A stretch of 64,000 bases of DNA from Methanohalophilus sp. (GTDB lineage: Archaea; Halobacteriota; Methanosarcinia; Methanosarcinales; Methanosarcinaceae). Positions within the stretch are counted from its first letter, which is position 1. Each line of letters starts with the position of its first letter. Below the pieces are notes generated by a model. It searched no databases, had not been told where the DNA came from, and worked only from the letters and a program-made list of their open reading frames with translations. The position numbers and the translations under genes are program-made. Positions 57,433-64,000 of this stretch are shown here, piece by piece. Location: contig NZ_JASGLW010000007.1 in assembly GCF_030156785.1 (NCBI RefSeq), forward strand, positions 42,048 to 106,047, in the 5' to 3' direction.

Positions 57433-58524
57433 TTATTTCTGGATAATGACAGTTAGGATGTCCCCATCTACCAGCACGTGGTCGAGCCCCGCACGCTGCC
57501 CGGGATGTTTGGCAGAGTTGCCCCATATTTGTGCATACCTGAACTTATCCCTGAAATCACGGTGCAGGTGGTCACAAACATCACCCACCGTGCTGCCTTT
57601 TGTTATGATAAGGGGCTCATCCATATCCGCAGCTTCACCCTGCGGTTTGAGGAATACACGGATGAAATCCAAAGAATTGTAAATGAGATCCTTCACAGCT
57701 TCAACATTTTTCCCCTCGTTGGCCGCTATAAACAGAGCATCGGGGAATTTCTCCCTGCATTTGCGGAGTGTTTCCTCATCCGCCAGATCAACCTTATTAA
57801 TAACAACAACCGACGGGATATACACACGGTTGCCCATAATAACATCAATAAGCTCGTCAATACCTATATTATCCCTGATTAGCACATGTGCATTGTGAAT
57901 CTTATATTCACCCAATATGGTTTTTATAAGGTTATCGGGTATGTCAAGATCCTGGGTGGCACTGATAGAGATGCCTCCCCTGTCCTTCTTTTTAATAACA
58001 ACATCCGGCGGAGTAGCATCAAGCCGTACACCGGCATCGTACAATTCCTGCTTGAGAACCTCATAGTGCTGGGTCTGAAAAACATCCAAAACAAAAACCA
58101 CAAGGTCGCTGTTACGAACCACTGCAATAACTTCCTTACCACGACCCCTGCCGCTTGCTGCACCCCTCACAAGTCCCGGAACATCAAGAATCTGGATGAT
58201 TGCTCCATTGTGCTCCAGAACGCCGGGAATTACATCAAGAGTTGTGAATTCATATGCACCAATTTCGGATTTGGCACCTGTGAGTTGGTTGAGCAACGTA
58301 GATTTACCCACAGATGGAAAACCAACTAATGTCACTGTGGCATGACCTGATTTTTTGACAGAATAACCCTCTCCACCACCCTTTGCTGAAGCACGTTTCT
58401 GCAACTCGTCCCGGAGTTTTGCAATCTTGGCTTTCAGTTTACCAATATGGTGGGAAGTAGCCTTATTGTACGGGGTATCCCGAATTTCTTTTTCAATTGC
58501 TGCAATCTCATCCTCAATGCTCAT
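57433..58524 (-). CDS. DRG-family GTP-binding protein
   Basis: A protein of about 363 residues of the developmentally regulated GTPase group (Obg-like), conserved in archaea and eukaryotes and linked to ribosomes. GTPase motifs: GFPSVGKST (G1), DVPGLVRGAASGRGRGKE (G3), INKVDL (G4). N-terminal helices (MSIEDEIAAIEKEIRDTPY) and a C-terminal TGS domain ending VDGDILTVIIQK. ATG 58524 or 58530 is the start; the frame to 58794 only overlaps modC. Confidence 0.92.
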   Translation of the reverse strand: MSIEDEIAAIEKEIRDTPYNKATSHHIGKLKAKIAKLRDELQKRASAKGGGEGYSVKKSGHATVTLVGFPSVGKSTLLNQLTGAKSEIGAYEFTTLDVIPGVLEHNGAIIQILDVPGLVRGAASGRGRGKEVIAVVRNSDLVVFVLDVFQTQHYEVLKQELYDAGVRLDATPPDVVIKKKDRGGISISATQDLDIPDNLIKTILGEYKIHNAHVLIRDNIGIDELIDVIMGNRVYIPSVVVINKVDLADEETLRKCREKFPDALFIAANEGKNVEAVKDLIYNSLDFIRVFLKPQGEAADMDEPLIITKGSTVGDVCDHLHRDFRDKFRYAQIWGNSAKHPGQRAGLDHVLVDGDILTVIIQK

Positions 58525-58582
58525 TGGCATCAAACACCACTTCAATATTAAAAAAGATTTTCCGGAAAACTCTTCAGGAAAA

Positions 58583-59683
58583 TCATTTCTCAAAAATAAG
58601 TATATCTTCCGGGGCAATTTCAACAGCGCATCTTGAAGAAGGTATGTCGTCAGAGAAGCGTGATGGGGTTTCGCAAAGAAATATGAAACGACTACTATCA
58701 AGTTCAACTGCCAAAAGTTTACTACTTCCTTTATCAGTAACATCAATAACGTTGCCGACAAAAGTATTGGGCTTTTGTGAAAACATGGTCTCATTACAGG
58801 ATTTCAAGTGAACGTTCTCAGGTCGGACACCCCATGATACATACTCAGAATCTACAACTTGAGCAGCAACAACCTGCAATCCCTTCCCCTCAAGAACCGT
58901 CCCCATTGAGGAAGAACCAGATACTTTTGCATTGTCAAAAATATTACTGACTCCCACAAGTTCAGCCACTGCCCTGTCAGCCGGTGAATAGAACACATCC
59001 TTGGGGCTGCCTGACTGATGGACTTTCCCCTCATGCAAAACAACAATTCTGTCAGCAAGGGAAAAAGCCTCATCCGGGCTGTGAGTTATGAAAATCACAG
59101 GAATACCAAGTTCCTTCTGAATTATTTTTATTCTCTCCCTCAGGCGCATCCTGACAACCATATCCAAAGCTGAAAACGGTTCGTCCAGTAACAGAACATC
59201 GGGTTTGGGAGCAAGAGCACGGGCAAGAGCAACCCTTTGTTTCTGTCCGCCCGAAAGCTGTGAAGGATATCTGTCATCAAGACCTTCTATATGAAGGAGC
59301 CGAAGCATCTCATATAGCCTTTCTTCTTTCTTTTTTTTGTCCCAACCTCTAAGCCCGTAAATAATATTCTGTTTCACATCCATATGAGGAAAAAGAGCAT
59401 AGTTCTGGAACACATAACCCGGTCTCCGGTACTGAGGCTGCAGGTTTGTCCCGGATTTGCTGTCGTAATAGATCTGTCCGTTGACATTGATATGCCCACT
59501 ATCCGGTGTTTCCAACCCTGCAATGCATCTTAATGTAGTGGTTTTCCCAGAACCGGAACGACCAAAAAGCACAACCATCTCATCCCCTACCTCAAAATTG
59601 ATATCAAGCAGGAACCTATCCTGATCCTTACCCATCCTGCTGCGGGAATGGAACTCTTTTGATATATTTACCGCAATACCCAT
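58583..59683 (-). CDS. Molybdate/tungstate ABC transporter ATP-binding protein
   Basis: A 366-residue ABC ATPase: Walker A GRSGSGKTT, signature LSGGQKQRVALARAL, Walker B LLLDEPFSALD, His-loop FITHSPDEA. The C-terminal 120 residues resemble a TOBE/Mop-type regulatory region. It is the third gene of the modA-modB-modC set. ATG 59683 is chosen because GGGGTG lies upstream and IAVNISKEF begins the family sequence. Tungstate or molybdate is needed for formylmethanofuran dehydrogenase. Confidence 0.92.
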   Translation of the reverse strand: MGIAVNISKEFHSRSRMGKDQDRFLLDINFEVGDEMVVLFGRSGSGKTTTLRCIAGLETPDSGHINVNGQIYYDSKSGTNLQPQYRRPGYVFQNYALFPHMDVKQNIIYGLRGWDKKKKEERLYEMLRLLHIEGLDDRYPSQLSGGQKQRVALARALAPKPDVLLLDEPFSALDMVVRMRLRERIKIIQKELGIPVIFITHSPDEAFSLADRIVVLHEGKVHQSGSPKDVFYSPADRAVAELVGVSNIFDNAKVSGSSSMGTVLEGKGLQVVAAQVVDSEYVSWGVRPENVHLKSCNETMFSQKPNTFVGNVIDVTDKGSSKLLAVELDSSRFIFLCETPSRFSDDIPSSRCAVEIAPEDILIFEK

Positions 59684-59687
59684 AAAA

Positions 59688-60356
59688 TCAAACACCCCAA
59701 CGATCAACCAGTTTTGCAGTCAACCCCATAGCAAGCAGTGAAACCAGAACAAGAGTTGCTACAAGGATATTCGCAAGTGCATCATTGCCAGACTGGAATG
59801 CAGTATAGATAGACAAAGACATCGTATTTGTCTGCCCGGGAATGTTCCCTGCCACCATTAGGGTAGCACCGAATTCGCCTACAGCTCTTGCAAAACTCAG
59901 CACTAACCCCGCAAGAATTCCTTTTTTTGCAAGAGGCAGTGTCACGAAAAGTATGGTCTCCAATTCGCTGTGACCTAAAGTATATGCTGCATACTCAAGT
60001 TCCCGATCAACCCCGCTGATCGCGGCAGCTGTCGTTTTAACCATAAGGGGAAGAGATACCACAAAAGCCGCTATTACCGCAGCCTGCCATGTAAAAAGCA
60101 CTGCAAATCCGGTCATATCATAAAGTAATTGCCCGATAATCCCGTTTTTTCCCAGCAATAACACAAGTAAGTAACCCGTAACTGTGGGAGGCAGCACAAG
60201 AGGAAGAGTTACCAGGATATCAGCAATCCATTTCCCCCGAAATTCCCTCCTTGCCAGAATATACGAAATGACAATCCCCAGCACAGCTACAAGAATAGTG
60301 GACAAACTAGCCACTTTCAATGTAATTAACAGAGGTACCCAGGCATCTTCAAGCAT
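59688..60356 (-). CDS. Molybdate/tungstate ABC transporter permease
   Basis: A 222-residue ModB-like permease with about six membrane segments and the EAA-like loop (AAYTLGHSELETILFVTLPL). The start ATG 60356 overlaps the modA stop by one base (TGATG), indicating coupled translation. It is followed four bases later by the ATPase gene. Confidence 0.93.
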   Translation of the reverse strand: MLEDAWVPLLITLKVASLSTILVAVLGIVISYILARREFRGKWIADILVTLPLVLPPTVTGYLLVLLLGKNGIIGQLLYDMTGFAVLFTWQAAVIAAFVVSLPLMVKTTAAAISGVDRELEYAAYTLGHSELETILFVTLPLAKKGILAGLVLSFARAVGEFGATLMVAGNIPGQTNTMSLSIYTAFQSGNDALANILVATLVLVSLLAMGLTAKLVDRWGV

Positions 60357-61147
60357 CAATTCTCATCCACTACTATAAACCCGTGTTTTTTGAGTATTGC
60401 TTTTCCTTCATCTGATAGGACAAAATCAACAAAATTTCCTGCAGCTTCTTTTTCAGTTGATGAAGCTATTACTGCAATTGGATAACTGATAGGGGTACTT
60501 ACAGGAATTTCCGCAACCACCTGAATCTTATCCATATCTGCAGACATTGCATCGGTCATATAAACAAAACCTGCCTCCACCTCACCGTTCTCAACATAAA
60601 CAAGAACCTGTTTCACACTCTCAGCATAAACAATCTTGTCGCTTATGTTATCCCACAGGTTAGCCACTTCCAGTGCTTCTTTTGCGTATCTTCCCACGGG
60701 TGCCGTCTCCGGGTCACCTATAGCCACCTTCTTAATTGCTTCATTGATGAGATCTTCAGGGGACATGATGCTGTTTTCACTGCTAGTGGGAATGATCATC
60801 ACAAGGGAATTCTCAGCAAAGTCACGTCTTGAATCGTTATCTATTAAGCCTTGTTGCTCAAGAAGATCCATATGTTTCTTTGAAGCCGAAGCAAAAACAT
60901 CTATGGGAGCCAATCCTTCAATTTGCATCCTCAGTGAACCCGAACTTGCAAGATTCAGCTGAACATTAATTTCGGGATTTGCTTTCTCAAATTCCTTTTC
61001 CATCTCGGTAAAGCATTCAGTAAGACTTGAAGCTGCTGAAACTGTAATTTCAGTTTTGGAATCACTTTCTTGTGGAATATTAACTGCAAAAATCACCACG
61101 ATTAACAGAAAAATTAGTGTGATGAGCAGACCTGCAAATTTATTCAA
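60356..61147 (-). CDS. modA: Molybdate/tungstate-binding lipoprotein-like protein ModA
   Basis: A substrate-binding protein of about 263 residues. An N-terminal hydrophobic segment (FAGLLITLIFLLIVVIFAV) anchors or exports it; SAASSLTECFTEMEKEF and SGSLRMQIEG are ModA oxyanion-site motifs. GGAGGT at 61156-61161 is spaced for TTG 61147 as the start, while the ATG at 61162 overlaps that site. Molybdate and tungstate cannot be told apart by sequence here. No lipobox Cys is seen. Confidence 0.92.
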   Translation of the reverse strand: MNKFAGLLITLIFLLIVVIFAVNIPQESDSKTEITVSAASSLTECFTEMEKEFEKANPEINVQLNLASSGSLRMQIEGLAPIDVFASASKKHMDLLEQQGLIDNDSRRDFAENSLVMIIPTSSENSIMSPEDLINEAIKKVAIGDPETAPVGRYAKEALEVANLWDNISDKIVYAESVKQVLVYVENGEVEAGFVYMTDAMSADMDKIQVVAEIPVSTPISYPIAVIASSTEKEAAGNFVDFVLSDEGKAILKKHGFIVVDEN

Positions 61148-61269
61148 ATAAATAACCTCCATTTAGACATCTAAATGATATGTACGGCAATACATAACGC
61201 AATCCTACTATAAAAAAGTTCCGAACTATTAATGAAATCCTAAAAAGACTTGTTTTTATTGTAAAAGTT

Positions 61270-62478
61270 TCAGGCGTCTTCAAAAAGAGTGACTTCCACT
61301 TCAGAACCTGCCGGAAGATACGTAATTTCAGGACCAATGGATATGAAGCCATCTGCGTCAGCAAGAGTTGTGATGGAAGCAGATGTTTTGTCGGCAGGAT
61401 ATACAAGATACCGATCAACTCGCACAGCGTACAAATCAAGGCGAGTGTCAGAATAGATATCAGCCATTAATTTACCTTTCACTTTTTTTCGAATAGGGAG
61501 AGATGTACCTAGCCCATTGGAAATCAGTACAGCCACCAGTTCATTAAAAACCATCAAAGCCGCTGTTGGATTCCCCGGCAAACCTATAACCGGAATTCCA
61601 TCAGCTTCCGCAATAATCACCGGTTTTCCGGGTTTGAAATTCATCCCGTGAACCAGAATACGCCCGTATTGTCCGATGACATCATACATGAAATCATCCG
61701 TACCAGCAGAAGTACTTCCTGTGGTCAGGACAACATCGCACTCATCCAATGCCTGAAGGAAAACATCCTCGACCTCCATGTAATTGTCTTTCACAATTCC
61801 ATAGGATACCGGAGTTGCTCCCAGACGCCGGATGCTTGCAGAAAGCGTATAGGAATTGGTATTGTAAATGCTCCCCGCTTCAAGCGGATTCCCGGGTTCT
61901 CTAAGCTCATCGCCTGTTGCGATTATGCCCACCTTGAGAATCCTGACCGGAACAGAATCTCTACCAATAGCTGCAAGCACCCCCAACTTTACAGGAGACA
62001 ACCTCTGACCAGCACGCAAAACACGCGTTCCTAAAGATATATCAGTACCAGCTGGAATCACATTCTGCCCTTTAGTGACCGATTTTTTTATAATGACTTT
62101 AGAACCTTCCAATTCGGTGTCCTCAACCATAACAACAGCGTCAGCACCTTCAGGTAAAGGAGCCCCGGTGGAGATCTCAACAGTTTCCCCTAAATTAACA
62201 GAAAGTTTGTCGCCTCTTCCGGCAGGGATATAATCTTTCAGAATAAGGCTAGCATGCTTAGAAGAGGCATCATTTGTGTCAGAGGCACGTACTGCGTAGC
62301 CATCTTTAAGAGACTTAGGAAATGGTGGTACATTAATGTCGGAAACAATGTCTTCTGCCAACACAAGCCCATCCGCGTCGGAGATTGGCAGGGATTCCAT
62401 ACTATAACCAACTGAGAGACCAAGCACAATTTGCCTGGCCCTCTCAAACGGTGTCAAGTCCCGTAGTATATTTCTCAT
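61270..62478 (-). CDS. moeA: Molybdopterin molybdenumtransferase
   Basis: A protein of 402 residues that inserts molybdenum into molybdopterin. MoeA features: ADGLVLAEDIVSDINVPPFP with KDGYAVRASD, EISTGAPLPEGADAVVMVED, LTTGSTSAGTDDFMYDV and GLPGNPTAALMVFNELV. The gene is just upstream of modABC on the same strand, forming a metal uptake and cofactor unit. ATG 62478 is chosen; in-frame GTG 62490 is possible. Confidence 0.94.
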   Translation of the reverse strand: MRNILRDLTPFERARQIVLGLSVGYSMESLPISDADGLVLAEDIVSDINVPPFPKSLKDGYAVRASDTNDASSKHASLILKDYIPAGRGDKLSVNLGETVEISTGAPLPEGADAVVMVEDTELEGSKVIIKKSVTKGQNVIPAGTDISLGTRVLRAGQRLSPVKLGVLAAIGRDSVPVRILKVGIIATGDELREPGNPLEAGSIYNTNSYTLSASIRRLGATPVSYGIVKDNYMEVEDVFLQALDECDVVLTTGSTSAGTDDFMYDVIGQYGRILVHGMNFKPGKPVIIAEADGIPVIGLPGNPTAALMVFNELVAVLISNGLGTSLPIRKKVKGKLMADIYSDTRLDLYAVRVDRYLVYPADKTSASITTLADADGFISIGPEITYLPAGSEVEVTLFEDA

Positions 62479-62517
62479 CCTGCCACACACCCGGCTATGT
62501 GTAAATGTGCAAGAATA

Positions 62518-63393
62518 TCAGTAAATAGGAGTACCCGTGGTACTGGTAATTTCTTCAAATGCTTTTATCATTTCCCTCGTCACAGGACCTATCTGTCCGT
62601 CACCAATTACCCTACCATCTACATTCGTAATCGGAGCGGCTTCAGCAGCGGTACCTGTAACAAAGATCTCATCGGCTGTGTAGAGATCAAACATTGCAAT
62701 ATTCTGCACGAGTACTTCGTAGTTTCTCTCGTGAAGAAGTTCGATGGCTGTGGCGCGAGTAATTCCCTTAAGGTTAGAAATCGTGGGTGGCGTGTATATC
62801 TTGCCGTTCTTGATAACAAAGATGTTGTCACCGGAACCTTCTGCAATATAACCGTTGTTATCAAGGAAAATTGCCTCGTCTCCACCTTTCTCATTTGCCT
62901 CGATTTTTGCAAGGATGTTGTTCAGGTAATTCAAGGATTTAATGTTTGGTGAAAGGGCATCCGGAGCATTGCGGCGAACTGCAACAGTAACAGCCTTCAA
63001 GCCTTTTTCATAGAGGTCACCATACATTGCATCCCACTCTTGGCATATAATGAAAACATTGCATTTCAAGCACTTGCGAGGATCAAGACCCAGATCACCT
63101 ATTCCACGTGAAACAATAGGACGAATGTATGCATCCGTAAGATTATTTTGTCTCAAGGTCTCAAGAACCGCTTCGGTCATCTCTTCCTTAGACAATGGAA
63201 TGTCCATTGCAATTGCTTTTGCAGAATCATATAACCTATCAATATGCTCGGCTAACTTGAACACCCTTCCGTTATATGCTCTTATCCCTTCAAAAACTCC
63301 ATCTCCATAAAGGAAGCCATGATCAAATATCGATGTGGTTGCTTCGGATTTTGGCACAAATTTACCATTAGTATAGACAAGTGATTCAGTCAT
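62518..63393 (-). CDS. ilvE: Branched-chain amino acid aminotransferase
   Basis: A 291-residue class IV PLP aminotransferase. Motifs: [20 protein letters not shown] near the start, the PLP-lysine region [11 protein letters not shown] and [26 protein letters not shown]. It transaminates branched-chain amino acids. GAGGATTTG sits before ATG 63393. Transcribed upstream of moeA with a 40-base gap; no link in function is seen. Confidence 0.94.
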   Translation of the reverse strand: MTESLVYTNGKFVPKSEATTSIFDHGFLYGDGVFEGIRAYNGRVFKLAEHIDRLYDSAKAIAMDIPLSKEEMTEAVLETLRQNNLTDAYIRPIVSRGIGDLGLDPRKCLKCNVFIICQEWDAMYGDLYEKGLKAVTVAVRRNAPDALSPNIKSLNYLNNILAKIEANEKGGDEAIFLDNNGYIAEGSGDNIFVIKNGKIYTPPTISNLKGITRATAIELLHERNYEVLVQNIAMFDLYTADEIFVTGTAAEAAPITNVDGRVIGDGQIGPVTREMIKAFEEITSTTGTPIY

Positions 63394-63544
63394 AATCAAA
63401 TCCTCGCTTTTGTTAAGATAACAAGTTTCTGCAAATGAGACGTGATTATAATATATATGCGTTATTAGTTAATTAACAAAAGGCTTTTATGCATAAAATG
63501 CAATGTCCTACTTCACCCCCGATTCAAATAATACATCACGACGC

Positions 63545-63619
63545 GGGCCCGTGGCTTAGCCAGGATATAGCACCGGGCTTCTAACCCGGGGGTCGTGGGT
63601 TCAACTCCCACCGGGTCCG
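63545..63619 (+). tRNA. tRNA-Arg (TCT)
   Basis: A 75-base cloverleaf: acceptor GGGCCCG/CGGGTCC with one G-U pair, anticodon loop CTTCTAA with anticodon TCT, T arm GTGGGTTCAACTCCCAC, discriminator G73. CCA is not encoded. It is divergent from ilvE. Confidence 0.94.
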
Positions 63620-63823
63620 CTAAGTTATTTTAAAAAGTTGTGATTACACATCTTCATTTTGTTGAAATCACACCCTCAAGCATACTGCTTTTTTGATTCC
63701 TTACTAGATACTTATTAGAACGTTGGAAGAGTTTCAAAAACCATATATGATTCTCCACCCTCCTATAAGGACTCTATAGGAATCTTATTTATTTACGATT
63801 GTGCGCAAAACTCTAATTTAACA

Positions 63824-64000
63824 TTAAATTTCATACCATCGTTTTTTGACATTTTTGTACGCTTCGCCTGCAACCAACAGCGGCATTCCTATAACAAACA
63901 GCATAAGCCAGTCACCAAACGCAAGGGGAACTGTACTTAGCATCATCTGAAGGAAAGGTGTGTAGACTGCAAGTATCTGCAAACCGATGGTCGCTAAAAC
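63824..64000 (-). CDS. C-terminus of a cation-transporting P-type ATPase (cut by window edge)
   Basis: The minus-strand frame open to the window edge ends TAA at 63824. Its 58 residues (TIGLQILAVYTPFLQMM, then PLAFGDWLMLFVIGMPLL and a short basic tail) match the last two membrane helices of PMA1/Ca-type P-type ATPases. Ion specificity cannot be judged from this part. The 200 bases between it and tRNA-Arg hold no gene I can support. Confidence 0.75.
   Translation of the reverse strand, partial: VLATIGLQILAVYTPFLQMMLSTVPLAFGDWLMLFVIGMPLLVAGEAYKNVKKRWYEI

Overview
The window is a chromosomal segment of a methanogenic archaeon, most likely a methylotrophic member of the Methanosarcinaceae. The evidence is a coenzyme F420 operon (cofG, two cofH, cofC), the archaeal mevalonate enzymes (phosphomevalonate dehydratase and a UbiD-type decarboxylase), geranylgeranyl reductase, PCNA with primase large subunit, TFS, an archaeal-type TyrRS, C1-G72 tRNA-Tyr with an intron, and an archaeosortase. 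Several K+ transport genes suggest osmoadaptation. I cannot name the genus.

Layout. 1-8.6 kb: U32 peptidase-like protein, TIM-barrel isomerase, DUF5806 protein, then AMPD/AcnX isoprenoid genes, a site-2 protease, a radical SAM protein and a cysteine-cluster protein. 8.6-15 kb: UspA, UvrC, an RNase H-fold exonuclease, PRC-barrel protein, Thg1, TyrRS and a coiled-coil protein of unknown function. 15-20.3 kb: antiporter, TrkA and TrkH. 20.3-28.2 kb: two ferredoxin/flavoprotein pairs flanking the F420 operon and Maf. 28.3-31.7 kb: a frameshifted DUF22 gene, a zinc protein, a CoA-binding protein, a transposase relic, tRNA-Asp, intron-containing tRNA-Tyr and methionine adenosyltransferase. 31.8-39.5 kb: hisG-hisA-hisB, then on the minus strand a MutS-like ATPase with a radical SAM/DUF4130 pair, an ArsR regulator and a TIM-barrel protein. 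40-46 kb: thiM-thiE, a second frameshifted small gene, a PAS histidine kinase downstream of a long TA repeat, and an ABC1 kinase. 46.3-52.5 kb: thiI, then divergent operons artA-psd-pssA (minus) and nudix-tfs-pcn-priL (plus). 52.9-64 kb: an NfnAB-like pair, a PAPS-reductase/ferredoxin protein, tRNA-Gln, DRG GTPase, modABC, moeA, ilvE, tRNA-Arg and the end of a P-type ATPase.

Most notable: two genes in neighbouring divergent operons contain an in-frame TAG codon, archaetidylserine synthase (codon 52, inside the DGxxAR catalytic motif) and a Nudix hydrolase (codon 2, right after the start). Only two other genes here end in TAG, and both have a TAA within five codons. This fits amber decoding as pyrrolysine, though no pyl gene lies in the window. 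The archaeosortase gene is in one operon with the enzymes that make archaetidylethanolamine, which fits lipid anchoring of archaeosortase substrates. Two other genes carry single indels, one in an AT dinucleotide repeat directly after the start codon.
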